In this document: one piece after another, positions 24,426-37,250 of the stretch
How positions within the stretch are numbered: position 1 is the stretch's first letter
Layout of the letters: every line of letters starts with the position of its first letter
Assembly: GCF_000003855.2 (NCBI RefSeq)
Contig: NW_003101648.1
Location: 163,344 to 227,343, forward strand
Direction of reading: 5' to 3'
Origin: Blastomyces gilchristii SLH14081
Lineage: Eukaryota > Ascomycota > Eurotiomycetes > Onygenales > Ajellomycetaceae
Length of the DNA: 64,000 bases
Notes under the pieces: model-generated
What the model was told of the DNA's origin: nothing
Seen by the model: only the letters and a program-made list of their open reading frames with translations
Databases searched by the model: none
Translations under genes and position numbers: made by a program

Positions 24426-25053
24426 TATTCACAGATGTTTCAGATAGTTCATTCTCTGTGATCTCTGCAATTGAACTGATATAAATAGTTGAATTCAACT
24501 CTGAATTTCTTTTTCTTCTGTGATCTGACTTATATGCAAGTCTGCTGCTTTGAGATCACTCTTTGTCATATTGCATTTACTGTCTACAGCATGTTATCAT
24601 ATAACTGGCTACAGTCTTATCACTTATTGAAGTGTAACATTCACCTGATTTCTTCATTACTTCTCATTCTTTTCTTGTAATTATGAAAAGATCAGAATAA
24701 GTGAGATTATCTGATTTATAAGTATCTATAATTTCTCTTACTTTGTAAGGCTTTTCAATTATAAGTCTCTTCTTTTTTAACACTGATGATAGTGCTGTGA
24801 ATGACTATAATCTACTCAGATCTTATATCTTTACTTTTACAAGTTATGAATCATTAATTAAGTTGTATAAGACTCATCCCTCTAATTCTTTCAATGTGTA
24901 TATTCTCAGAGAATGTGATTTGAGTATTTTATATAGCTGAAACTATCTAGATTGAAACTTCTCAGAACTCTCATTGTATATAAGAACTTATATTCTTATC
25001 TTGAGACTCAATTTCTTAACTAGTGAGTCTCATATTCTTTTCAATTGAATTGC
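24426..25053. other. gypsy internal region downstream of integrase
   Basis: AT-rich gypsy sequence between hAT A and the integrase C-terminus. No domain recognised. Confidence 0.4.
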
Positions 25054-26550
25054 TCAGTTCAGAAGTAACTTATTAGCTTTTACACATGCATGACTGATCT
25101 CTTTCAATCTTGATTTCATATCTGTGACTGTTATATCTGCAACTGCTACTGCTGTGTCTGTAACTGCTGTTTCTGCTGTATCTGTGACTGTTGTATCTGT
25201 AACTGCTATTTTCTTCTCCATCTTTTCTGAAGCATTCTTCAGAATGCATGAATGCAATTCATACAACAGATAGAATAATGAACACTTGAAGACTGCATGC
25301 TGTCAAATTCATGTGATTAATAGCATCTGTCTGAGATATTCATCTCATAGTCTTATAGGCTTACTCACTAGATATTTTATCAGCATGTTGCTCAAGATTT
25401 CATTCAAGTGTTTCATCTTCTCATTTATCTGCAGATGATATAGCATTGTTCTACAATATCTTATCTGTAACTGACTCATGAAATGCCTCACTACTTCTTT
25501 CATGAGATTCACATCATTATTAGTTAGAATCTCATGCAGCATTTCATAGTTAACATAGATCTTATCATGTAGAAACTTTACTATCATCTTCTCTATCATC
25601 TCTGAAACTGCTTTTACAACTGACCAGTCAGTAGCATAATCAATAGCAGTGATTATTCATTGATTTTTATTTGATATTCATGATAATATGTCTATGAGAT
25701 TCATCTCTCATTGTTTGAACAGTTATATCATACACTTTATCTGATATTGCACTTTTTCATATTCTAACTCTTTCTTAGATTCTTTCACAATCTGATAATT
25801 CAGACACTTGTGAGTGTACATCTGAATGTTCTTAGCCATGCTTGATCAGTATACTCTTGATTTGAGTACACTTATAAGTTCAGAGCTTTCTAAGTGACTG
25901 AATTTCTTATGCATGTGAGTTATCAAGTCACATCTAAATGAAGATTCTAGATAGAGAGCTTCTACATATTCTAGATCACAGTAAAGTACAATGTCATTTT
26001 TCAATTTTCTCAGCTTGAAGTTCAGAAGCATCTCTTCTACTACTCTTATGAAACACTTGTTATCTGACATCTTGTCATTCTTTAAGTGAGAGATTATGAT
26101 GTTTACTTATTCTGATTTCTTACACTCTCTCAGTGCATTTAATGTGAACTTTTCTTATGCCTGATTCACAGAACTCTCACTCATGAAATCAGATCTGCAA
26201 CTGATTGTATCAGATATTACAGTGTTCAATTTCTTTCAGTATTTAATATGAAGATTATACACTTAAAACTCTGAGATTTAACATGCTAAGTATTTGAAAG
26301 GTTTTATCATTGATTATAGATAGATGAGGCTTTCATAATCTGTGATCACTGTTGTCATATATCTGTTGTCAATATATCTATTTTATAACACCAGCATGTG
26401 CTTGATCACTAGTAATTTCTTTTCATACACTGACTAATTAAGCTCAGCATCTGATAGTTTTCTATCATTGTATATTATCAGATGCAGCTTGCTGTTCTTA
26501 TCTATCTGTAGAAGAGTGTCTTTGATAGCTTATTCAGATGCATCTGTCTT
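25054..26550 (-). pseudogene. gypsy RNase H end and integrase relic
   Basis: Minus strand. From 26550 the translation continues the RNase H domain broken by the LINE (KTDAS at the junction, then RKLSDAEL near 26445). The integrase zinc-binding region follows (SDNKCFIRVVEEMLL near 26070; THMHKKFSHLES with the H-H of an HHCC motif), then the core (IITAIDYATDWSVVKAVSE near 25650; EILTNNDVNLMKEVVRHF, where the second Asp block reads N-N). Stops replace W or Q codons. The active-site changes and stops show it is dead. A VTDT-type threonine/aspartate repeat lies at the C-terminal end (25120-25210). Confidence 0.75.
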
Positions 26551-26942
26551 ATTATTATTATTATTATTATTCTTCAATTATAGATGTATGCAGTCAGAGA
26601 CTATGACATCTACCTGAGAACTTTAGTTCTCAGGGTTTTTTCTATGTCTGTAAAGTTAACTATTATACATTCATCAATTTCAGATATGTAAAATCAGAAA
26701 ATTCCAGCTCAGAATACAAAAACTGTTTACAAATTGCAGTGTTTTAACATCTTTTAATACTTTGAAACCATTTGACAATATCATGACAAAAGAAAAGAGA
26801 AAAAGAACACAGTCTCAAAGATAGACACATTAAATAGATAGATAGAAAGAAATTGAAAGAAAAAGATAAAGAAAAAGATAAAGTAAAGAGAGACTATAAT
26901 AAAACAAATTATTAAAAGAGAGTGTGTAGCTGTTTTAACAGA

Positions 26943-27109
26943 CTATATCTCATTGATTTCCTCCTCTTCATATTCAGATAATTCTGAATTTAGTCATTTT
27001 CTTATAGCTGCTTGAGTTTCTGATAGAAAGTCTATTAAGTATTTAATTCCTGTCTCAGTTGAGAATAAGAATCTCATATTTAATTAATTTAGATCATACT
27101 TCTCTTTCA

Positions 27110-27140
<31 letters not shown>

Positions 27141-30100
27141 TTTCATTATACTCATATGCAAGCGGAGCTTATGATGAGTCCTTGCGTGATGTTAAATACA
27201 GGTCAAGTGTTGGTTATACAGGAGGAAATACAGGTGTTGAGACCACGCCAAGATAACAAGAACATAGGAAAATACAAAGAAGTGACAATTAGATACATGC
27301 GATAATAACTTCCCAGCCCAGGAACATAGAGCAATTCATTGAAGCGATTTGTACATCTCTGTATTTATTAGAAACCTGAGGTGCTTGAGTTCCGGATTTA
27401 ATGTATCCCCTGCGGGTTTCGAACCCACGCGCCTTGGTTTCCCACGCCAAGGTGCTACCGGGTGGCCGCATTAACCATTCGGCCACCGGGGCACTTCTCT
27501 TTCAATCTGGCTCTGAGACTATTGTATAATGCACAGTGCATTACAATATACTCAGGATTCTCATTTGTATTGCAGAATGAGCATTCTATTGAGTCAAATC
27601 TATCATCAAATCTTTGTATATAAGATTTAAAATAGTCATGTCCTAGTTTCAGCTGTATTATAGATAAGAATATTTTCTTTTTACATTTAATTGAACAAGA
27701 TTTCCACTTGGGTTTTGTTTCAAATCTTGAATAATGTATACTCTTCTTTTGTTTCTGCCAGCTTTCATTTCACTTATCTAAACAAGATTCTTTTATTTTT
27801 CTCTTTATAAAAGATCAGAACATAATTTTTTGAATAGATCTGCTTAATTCTGCACTCTTTTTTACAGCTGAATCAGCTAATTCATTGCCATGAATATTCA
27901 TATGAGCAGGAACTCAGTGCAGATGAATTATCAGCTTTGATATTCTTCTCTTTTGAATTTTCAAAACAGAGTTTAAGATCAGTTTAAGATTTATTTAATC
28001 ATTATAAATCTGACTATTTCTAAGTCATTTTAAAGCAGCTTGACTATCAGAGAATATTCATACCTCTTTCAAATAATTTTCTCTTTTATGAGATTTTATT
28101 TCAATGAGTTTGAAAGCTTTCACTATTATAAATAGTTCAGTATCAAAGACTTCACATTCAGAGTCTAGATTTCAGAAATCTGAGATAAAATTAATATTAT
28201 CTTCAGTATAAGCAATGCCTGTGTCTAATCTATTCAAGTTCTCATTTTTTGTGTCATCTGAATAAATCAGAATAGAGTCTTTTATATTGATTGTAGAAAT
28301 TCTCTTCAAATGCTGTTCATATTCTTTCTCTTTTGATAGTTCACTTATTTATAAGTCTATAAGAGATTCAAGCTTTTCTCTTCAGAGAGATAACTTCTCA
28401 TGATCAACTTTTTCAATATTTAAAGAAGAAAATTGATTTTTAATCAGAGAGCATAGTCTGTACAGTTAAGAAGACATTTTCTTTGAAGAATTATGTTCAT
28501 TTCAATCAAGAAATCTATTTCAATCCAGTTCATTTCCAGAGTTAATTGATGAAAATGAAGAAGAGACTCTTTCTCTGATTATATGATTTAAGCTTATCTT
28601 TACAACTCTCAGAGCATAGTTCATACAGGCCTTTTCAAATCTAATAGCAGAAGAAGGAATTGAAGCTTCAATTTTCATTGCTTTAATAGAAGATGATTTG
28701 AATACTCTCAGAATTCTTCTCAAGGCTCTGTTTTACAGACTTTGAAAGAGTTCAGTGAAATTCTCTTGATTATTTCATCAAACTTGAACTTCATAATCAG
28801 CTACTGATGTAATACAGGCTATATATAACTGTCTCACAGCCTGGAAGAATAGACCCCTCTCTGTATTTGATAGTCTGATTATGTTGTTCAATAGTCTTTC
28901 TGCCTTGACAGTTCTTTATTGAATGTGATATTCAAAATTCAACTTAGAGTTTAATCATACTTCTAATCATTTGACATTTACACTGGGTTTAATCTCTCTA
29001 TTTAAAAGAGTTAGAGATAGTTCTTTCTCATTGAATCTAGAAAAGAAATGAATTAACTCAGTTTTATTCATATCAAATTGAATTTGATTGATATCTGCTC
29101 TAACAAAGATTTCCTTTACAGCTTCTTCAATTACTTTCAAATTCTCTTTAATAGTTTTTGAGCTGTAGACTAGACTAATATCATTCACATAACTCAGAGA
29201 TCACACTATTCTCATATTTCTATTTTTGAATAGATATACAGTGTATATTATAAATAAAATAAGTGAGATTGAAGATCTCTGTGATACTTCTATTTTTATC
29301 TCAGTCTTGTCTTATTTCATTTCATCAAAGAAGAGTTATATAATTCTTTTAGATATAAAACAGTTAACTTATTTCATTAGAGAAAGTGACAGTTTTAATA
29401 TCTTCAATGTCTGAATTAACTTTGACTTTGAAACATGATCAAATGCTTCTTTTATATCAATAAAAACTGCAGTTGAGATCAGACTCTCATGCTTTGCTAT
29501 TTGAATATTATGAACAACTGAGAGAACAGTGTCAATTGCAGAACACTGTTTTCTATCTCTCATTTATTCACTGAATAAAAGAGAATCATCTATAGAGCTT
29601 ATAAAAGATAGTTGAGTAGCTATTATCTTTTCTAAAATCTTTTCTAAGCAGTTTAATAGAGATATTACTCTATATGACTTAGAAATTGAAGTTTTTCTAT
29701 TAGGTTTTGCAAGAATCACTTCAGTGGCTTCTCTTCAGTATTCAGAATAATATTCATTTTTCAAGAGATTGAAAAAGAGCTCAAAATATTCATTCTTTAA
29801 GTAGAAATATGTATTTTGAATAATCAAGTGATTAATTGAATCAGGACCTGCAGCAGTTTTAACAGAACTTGAGAAGATAGCTGACTCTAATTCATCTTGT
29901 GTAAGATCAGGCCATTCCCAGTCATTTTCATTAATGTAATTGAGAAGTGATATATTCTCTTTCTCTGAATCTGAATCTGAATCTGATGAGTTCTAAAAGA
30001 GAATTCTTATAAAAGCTTGACATTTTTTCTCAAAAGAGTTTGCTGTATATGATTCATTCTGAAACTCATATTCTAAGACTGGAAGTTTTGCTACACTTCT

Positions 30101-31300
30101 TGTTTTAGTATAGTTAAAAGCTTTAAAAACTTTCTTTTCTTATACTTCTTTAAGAAATTTATTCCAGCAGTCTGTTTTAACTCTTTTAATATCTGAAAAA
30201 TATTCATTTCTGACAGCTTTGAACTCTTTATCAGATATTACATCATTCTTTCAATCTCTTCTAGCAGTAGCTAATTCTTTCCTTTTAGATGAGATATTCT
30301 CATTTCATCAAGATTTTGAATACTCAGAAGATTTTCTTTTTGAAATATTATCTCTAACACTTGTTAGAATAATAGATGTAATAAGCTTCACTTTATTCTC
30401 AAGCATTTCATTTGAGATATCTTGATCAGAATTTCAATATAGCTCATTCTGTCTTTCAGATTTTAATAGTTTTATGCTTTCTTCAACTGCTTTTCAATCA
30501 GCTTTTTCAAAGTTATACTGATTAGAGAGAAGAGAATTTTCACTCATTTATTTTTCACTCAGTTCAATATTAAATTGAATAATCTCATAATATGATTCTG
30601 ATGTCTCATTTGAATTAATAAATCAGTTTACAAGTCTTCTTTTCATTAAATTTTATGACATGAAGATTAGATCTATAATAGACTTCTGTTTCATATCTTT
30701 TCTAAAGAATGTTTGTTGATCAGACTTATTAATTAAATCTATTAAATGCTCAAAGATTCATTCAATCAGATTATCAGCTCTCACTGCTCTCTTGTATTCT
30801 GAATTTCATTAGAAATGATGTGCATTGAAATCTTCTACAATTATAGAGTTTCTTAATGAAGTTATGTTCAGAAATTCTCTATCAATTGTTCAGATATTGT
30901 TATTTTTCTTCAATGACTTTTCATTATAGATATTTATGAGCTGTATAGTATCAAACTCATTTTCTTTATCTATAATATCACTCATCAGAATATCAGGGTC
31001 AGACATGATATCAAATCTTAGATTAAATTGATATCTTGATCTCTTTCTTTCATAGATCACTACTCTTGACTTTATCTCAGACTTTTGAGGTAAAAAGCAG
31101 TAGTAGCTTGAATGAGAAATGACATATTTTTACTCAGCATCAAAATTCAGCTCCTGAAGCAGTATAAAATCAACTTTTTATTCAAATACAATTTGAAGAC
31201 AAGAATAAATACAATTTGAGTTTCTATTCATATTATTTTAAATAAATGTGATTTTTGAAGAGTTTTTAAACTTTTTTTATTGTTTTTGTTGTATATTCAT
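26943..31300 (-). pseudogene. LINE ORF2 relic: endonuclease, reverse transcriptase, RNase H
   Basis: Start ATG at 31300; ends EEEEINEI before TAG at 26945-26943. Without the SINE and its duplicated site (395 bases) the frame is 1321 codons and stays in register throughout: segments at 29563, 29188, 28723 and the terminal codons share one phase. Domains on the minus strand: APE-like endonuclease (31300-30600, with VEDFNAHHF); reverse transcriptase (29900-28800, VFIDIKEAFDHVSKSKL, SSISLILFIIY, and SYVNDISLVYSS, where the catalytic DD reads ND); RNase H (28250-27850, DTELFIIVKAF, SDSQAALK, HGNELADSAVK); a C-terminal cysteine region (CSFCNTNENPEYIVMHC). Decay is by substitutions only, with many W/Q codons turned to stops. 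Confidence 0.85.
27112..27492 (-). mobile_element. tRNA-derived SINE inserted in the LINE
   Basis: Flanked by perfect 14-bp duplications ACTTCTCTTTCAAT (27098-27111 and 27493-27506). On the minus strand it starts GCCCCGGTGGCCGAATGG, containing an A-box-like TGGCCGAATGG, and has a B-box GGTTCGAAACC about 60 bp further. It ends in an (AAT)n tail next to the left duplication. The acceptor stem cannot pair as in a real tRNA, and 280 bp of non-tRNA body follow. It is far richer in G and C than the surrounding LINE, so it is younger or was too short to be mutated. It interrupts LINE ORF2 near its C-terminus. Confidence 0.85.
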
Positions 31301-32928
31301 ACTAAAAGAGAGTAGAGTAGAATCTAATCACTATTATCAGATAGTAGATTATAACTGTTCTGAAAAGTAGAAATCTCAACTGCTTACATTATATCTAGTT
31401 TATTATCAGAGTCATTTCTCAATTCTCTAATCTTAACAGAAGTTTAAGAATTCAAATTCTATTTACATTTAGCTGGAGAATTGAAGTTTGAAGACTTAGA
31501 TAGTTGAGAGTTTCTTCTTTTTAAGCTTGCAGTTGTAAGTTTACTGGCTTGACTTTTCTCTACAGTTCTAGATTGACTTTGAGCTTCTTCTTTTCTTCAG
31601 TTCTTTTGAGTTCTAGAAGCAAACATACATTCTTTTGAGCTAGATGCATGTTTTTCTTTACAATTAGAGCACTTAAGCAGAGTATATTGACAAATTTCAT
31701 CTCTTTTTGAGCATGTTTCACATTTATGCTCACTAGTTTTGTGATCTCTGGCACAGAATGCACATTTTGAGTCTCTAAAACATGAGATTACAAAGTATTC
31801 ATATCTTTGACAGTTTGAACACTGTGTTTGAGCTTTGAGATTCATTCTTGAGTCTTTGTATTCATGAACTCTCATTTTCAAATCTGCTACTCTTACTTCA
31901 GAGATCTTTGACTGTTCAAGTGTTTTTATATATACTAGAACAGAGGCATTTCTCCTGCTTTGTCTGAACTCAATTGAATTTAGTCATACAGGCTCCTTTC
32001 TCAGTTGAATAGAGTTGTATTCTTTCAATTCATTTTTGAGAAGTAGCATTTCTTCTTCACAGTCAAAAATTTCAACTGAAATATTATGAAGAATGAATTT
32101 GCTTCACTTTTCATCTCTTTCAGATAGAATTATTATGTTTAGCAAAGATTCTACTGCTGACTTTCAGAGATTCTCATTCTGAATAAGGAATTCAGCACTG
32201 AATTCAGGCATTGTAGTCAGAATGATGAAGTTTTCAAAGAATGATGACTCAATTGAAGCTATAACTGGTTTTTGAACTTCAATATCAGTCATCAACTGAG
32301 AAAAGAACTGCTGATTAATTTCATTTCTAATTCTGAAAATGAGATTTGAGTTTAGCTTGTTTCTTTGCAGAATGTCCTGATTTGAGACTTTGAGAATAAG
32401 TCTTCTATTTCTGAAGATTTGAAAGTTTTTCTCTTTTTGCATTTTCTTTTTCACTTTTCTATGAATAGAGGCATGAGCAGTATTCTTCTCAGTTTTCTCA
32501 GGATTTTGAGCAGGTTTTGAGATAGCAGATTTAGAGATAGCAGATTCAGCTGCTTGAGTATATATTTTCTTCTGATTTAAAGAAGAAGAAGAAGTAGAAA
32601 AAAAGAAAGAAGAAGAGTAAGATGAAGAGTCAGTGATTGTACTAGAAATTTTCAAGGTTTTTTGAACTGTGTTTGAGATTTCAAGTTTGAACTTGATCAT
32701 CTTCTGTAGTTGTCTAGTCTGAGCATGAAGAATTAACAGAACTTCTTCATTCATCTCACTCAGACACTGCTTTTCAAGAATCTTGCTTACTTTTTCAAGT
32801 TTCTGTATTTCAAGAACTTGTTATTTCTCTATTTCTTCTTTCTTTCTTCTCTTCAGAATTTCAATCTCAGAAATAGCATTTGAGAAAGCATCTTTTTCCA
32901 CATCAACTGAGTGTATTTTTGAACTCAT
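31297..32928 (-). pseudogene. LINE ORF1 (gag-like, zinc-knuckle) relic
   Basis: ATG at 32928 and TGA at 31299-31297, 544 codons in one phase with substitutions creating stops. The N-terminal half is coiled-coil-like (EIEILKRRKKEEIEK) and serine rich. The C-terminal half (31881-31600) has three CCHC-type knuckles (CSNCQRYEYFVISC, CAFCARDHKTSEHKC and CSNCKEKHASSSKEC), the typical arrangement in Tad1-clade ORF1. The role in active elements is RNA binding. It overlaps ORF2 by ATGA. Confidence 0.8.
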
Positions 32929-33904
32929 TGTTTTCACTCAATGAAAAGTTGGTCAGACTGTTTCAATTGAGATATTTCTAAGTCTGTTTTCAATTGAAAA
33001 GTTGATCAGACTGTTTCAAAAGAAGAATAAAAGACTTTTATATATAAAACACCTGATTTTTTTCACACTAGTTCAGTAACTAGGTTAGATTTTTGAAGAG
33101 AATCTAATAAACTAAAATTGATTTTTAAGATAAATCAATAAAATCTTTACAATCTCTTTCTTAGAATACAGTGAGGAAAAGTATGATATCAATTAATACT
33201 AAATCAGATGATATAACAGTTTTTGAGAGAAAAACTGACAAAAAATAAATCAATTTTTTGAAGAGAAATTGATTAAAACTATTCAATTTTATTCTAAATC
33301 ATTCAATTCTTCTCACACAACAAGTGTGCAACTCAAATCAGTTAATAAAGAGTGTAAAAAAGAATTAAATATTAATGAAAGCTCTTCAGTCACTAAAAAA
33401 GTAATTCTTACTTAAAAGAATATGAAATTATGACAGAAAACAACTCTGTTTTTAATTCTTTGTAAGAATATTGTGTAAAACCCAGAGAAAAACACCTTAC
33501 TTTTTCAAGAGAAGTAAAAAACTATTTCTAAGATCTTTTTTTTTTTTGCATTAACTGCTGCAGAAGAATGAGATAGAAACTGCTAAGATATGCACTACTA
33601 TATACTCTCTATCAAGACTTTCCCTCTTCAGAGTCTTGATATTATAGAGAATATAAGTCTGTTTCTATATAATAATATAAATATTGTCAGCAGGATGTAG
33701 AGGAACTGGTTATTTATATCTCAAAATAGAAGACTTTGTCAATGATTATATCAATATAGAGTTAATTCTCAAATTTAATAGAAACCTAGTGTTGCTGTTC
33801 TCAATCTCTTGCAGAATCTATTGAATATTAAGATATTAAAACTAGATTTAATATATCTCACTGTGCAGAGATCAAAGGCTCAGTCAGACCTTGAAGTATA
33901 CTGA

Positions 33905-34230
33905 TTTTATAGTTGTTGTGTCTGCCGATTATGTATTGAGTACAGTTGCTGAGGTATCTTTTTGTACTTTTCTGTTGGGGATGGGCCAGATTGAGAGGGG
34001 TGGTACAAGGGTGAGACTTGGCGTTGATGTCTAGATACACTGAAGACAGACCGCGGAGGTTGCACTTCAGAAGTGGCTGTTGATTATGTGCTTGATATTA
34101 TCGCCGAGGTATCTTTTTGTATTTTTCTGCCGGGGATGGGCCAGATTGGGAAGGGCGGTACGAGGGTGGGACTTGGCGTTGGTGTTTTGGAACATCAAAG
34201 ATGGACAGGGTTTTCGCGGAGGTCGCTCCT
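33905..34230 (-). repeat. two tandem monomers in the LINE 5' region
   Basis: Two related units about 155 bp apart share GAGGTATCTTTTTGTA and GGGGATGGGCCAGATTG (around 33951-33985 and 34107-34143). The gene-distal unit keeps more G and C than the inner one. Tandem 5' monomers are known as promoters in some LINEs; that function is inferred. Confidence 0.75.
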
Positions 34231-34561
34231 CAGATATCTCCACAACTACTGATCGGGGATCTTCCAAAATCGAGAAGATTGGTGCATATGGCTAGGTCTC
34301 TTCACCTTACAATTTGTATGGCAATTTGGCCCGGGGTTGTGGTGTGGTAGGGGAGAATGGGGGATAATCCCACGCAGGAGTTCTGAACGACGTCTGGTTC
34401 ACGTTTGGCTGGATAACTCCACCACCACACGGGGTATGCAGTCGGCGATGGGGTCAAAATGCTCGTATGATCGAGGGCTTTTCGATGGATCTATCGGCGG
34501 GTTCTTATTCGAAAAATCGAGCGAGTTCGTGGTGGAGCGGTTTTGTTGGTAGAGGATGATG
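34231..34561 (-). other. GC-normal 5' end of the LINE
   Basis: About 330 bp with ordinary GC content and several CG pairs, in contrast with the rest of the LINE. It ends at the LINE target duplication. No protein domain recognised. Confidence 0.5.
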
Positions 34562-34575
34562 GATGCATCTGTCTT

Positions 34576-37250
34576 GATATAGAAAGGTTTATCACAATCT
34601 GATTGAATAAGCACTGAAGATATTATTATATATTTTCTCAGTGTGAGAAAAGTCTCTTCACACACAGTATTTCAGATAATTGAATGAAACTTCTTCTTTC
34701 ACAGATTTGTATCTATTTCTCTTAAGAGATCTGAGAGTGATACAGATATTCATATGAAATTCTTGATAAATCTGCAGTAATATAAGATTAACTTAAGAAA
34801 CTGTTGTATATAATATATATTTCTCAGCTGCAGCTAATTCACTATAACATTCAATGTCTCTGAAATGAGATGTATACAGTTATCACTTACTATATATTCT
34901 ATAAACTTTAACTCTTCTGTTTCAAACACATACTTTATTAATTTGATATAGAGCTTATACTCTGTCAGAGTTATAAGCACTTTATCAAGATGCTTCAGAT
35001 ATTCATTGTATAAGTTTAAAAAAACTAGAATATCATTGAGATATACAAGATATGAGATTTCATTCTATTTATAAAGAATTGTATTCATCATCATTTGAAA
35101 GAGAACAGATGTATTTATCAGATTAAATAATATTATCAGAAATTCAAACTTTCTTCATTGTGTATTAAACACAGTTTGTGAGACTGATAGTTCATCTATG
35201 TGAATCTATCAGTATTCTGAGAGAAGATCAATCTTTGATAGATATCAGATGTTTTCAACTGTATTCAACTGTTGTTAAATCTATGATAGTGAATATTCAT
35301 TCTTGATTGTAAGCTTATTGAGTGCTTGATAATCAATACACATTCATTACTTCTCACTCATCTTTTTCATGAATAGAACTGAAAAGTCTCACACTCAAAT
35401 ATAGCAAGATTATTCTCTGAAGTGCAAGAGAACTCTTACTCTTACAGATGATATTAAATATCAGTTATCAGATAATCTTATATATCAGAGATTCTTTACT
35501 CAGCAGACCTCTTTCAGTCTTCAGATCATATAATTATTAATATATTATATAAAAGCTTCTATATTCACTAACACTTTTACAGTCATCTCTTGATTCTTAC
35601 TCAAGTGTCTCTTATATATTAACATTTCAGACTTTACAGTATTGAGATAAGTGTCTGCTTTATTATTCTTACTCACATCTTATTCAGAAGCCTGCTTCTT
35701 CTTTATATTCATAGAATTCAGAGAGTTATCTAATACAGACATCTCTTTCACTTTGAAGACTTTTCATAGAATATTAGTGAGTGTCTTCAAGCTCACTGAT
35801 TCTGCTAGTTTTTTAACTCTCTTGCTTCTCTTAACTGTGTACACTGAGTGTAATCTTTTACATCATGATTTTAGTATTTACAGTTAAAGCAAGCTCAATA
35901 CTCATGATATCAAGATTTTCACTCAGAGAATTTCTTTTTCAGAAAATTCAGTACTTTAGTAATAACATTTAAATCTAGATTTATTACATTCAGATATATA
36001 ACTTATGTTATAGAAGTCTAATTACTTATTCTCTGCTAAGATATACTCAATTACAGTATTTTCTGTTATAATTGACTTACTTATTTCTGTATAATAAGAA
36101 TATTATATACTTCTTTCACTGTATCTGATTGTAAGATTAAACATTTTCATTTCACTCTCAACTTAAGTATAAGATTATGAATGAAGATCTGTAAATAGAA
36201 AGATGTCAGAAGCTCTTCATTCAATATAAGATAGTATAAACTGAAGTGTGTGAAGTATAATATAAGATCACTTACTTATCTACACTCAGTGAAGTGTTTA
36301 TAATACTTATCTTATATATTCACTTTCTCAAAGTTATACAAGGTTCATTTGAAAAACTCATTTTATATTTATAAGAATGAATATTACTCTGAGTCTGTAA
36401 GATTCATTTTTTTATCAGTTATTTATAATGACTTCACTTTTTTATATAGAAATACAGTAGATCTTAAGACTTGTTAAAATTCTGTTAACTATCTGTCTAT
36501 GAGTTCACATTTGATCTGATAATATAATTATATCTGACTCAGCTAGCTGATTGCAGTATCATTTTTTCAGTTATTATTAAAGCTTAATAGCTTCAGCAGA
36601 TCTTTCAGCTTAATATATTTTATACTCAGATTCTCATTCTGTGCAGTGATCTTCAATGATGTATATACTTCTGAAGAGATTATGAATAATTGTAATGAAA
36701 TCTTCAGATTCAGTATAATTATCTGTCTGTGTAAATGTTTAATCTCTCACTGCAGATCTAAGATCTGATTTTCTCTATTCTTATTAATGATGATGATTGC
36801 ATTGATGAAGCTCTTTATAGTAAATACTTACTCTGCAGTAAATATCAATTGTTGTTTGACTTCTGTCTCAGTCTGTCACTGTGTATGCAAGGCCTTGATC
36901 TTGTTTAGAATTCTCATATATATACAGAGTTTTGATTCTGATTCAGTGATTTCAGCTGCTTTTCTTACTGCTTTGAGTAAACTCTCTGAGAGATTCTGTA
37001 TATCTTTCAGTTCAGATAGCAGAGAAGAGTGTTATTTATATTGACTAGAAAAGATATTCATTTCAGTAATTTCTTGTTAATTGTACAATGTCTATTATTA
37101 TATCACTGTATTATTATATGATTTCTGTTATCATTGTATAACTTCAGTGATAATCACTTCTTCTCTTTTATTTCTTTGAATGAAGAGCAGTCTTCTTTGA
37201 ATCTGATTCACTGCTCTTATCTCTCTTTCTCACATCTTATCTATTTGTGT
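34576..37250 (-). pseudogene. gypsy gag and reverse transcriptase relic
   Basis: Minus strand. The reverse transcriptase is readable at 35400-34950: CIDYQALNKLTIKNEYSL, then SKIDLLSEY, then QTVFNTQ, then FEFLIMLFNLINTSVLF, the usual gypsy order. It is followed by the RNase H start DKPFYIKTDAS at 34606-34576, where the LINE has inserted. The upstream part (37250-35900) is AT-rich with a degraded gag/knuckle region and no clear motif. Catalytic YxDD is not intact and stops are numerous. Confidence 0.72.

Larger units (their letters stand above)
26551..34561 (-). mobile_element. Tad1-like LINE (non-LTR retrotransposon), 7.6 kb without its nested SINE
   Basis: Perfect 14-bp duplications GATGCATCTGTCTT flank it (26537-26550 and 34562-34575). 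The 3' end on the minus strand is an (AAT)n tail at 26551-26571. It interrupts the gypsy RNase H domain. It contains a GC-richer 5' region, ORF1 with zinc knuckles, and ORF2 with endonuclease, reverse transcriptase and RNase H domains. ORF1 stop and ORF2 start overlap as ATGA. Confidence 0.88.

Noticed and set aside
27405..27492. Functional tRNA gene on the minus strand
   Set aside because: A and B boxes are present, but the acceptor stem does not pair, and the unit is bounded by a 14-bp duplication and an AAT tail; it is the head of a SINE.
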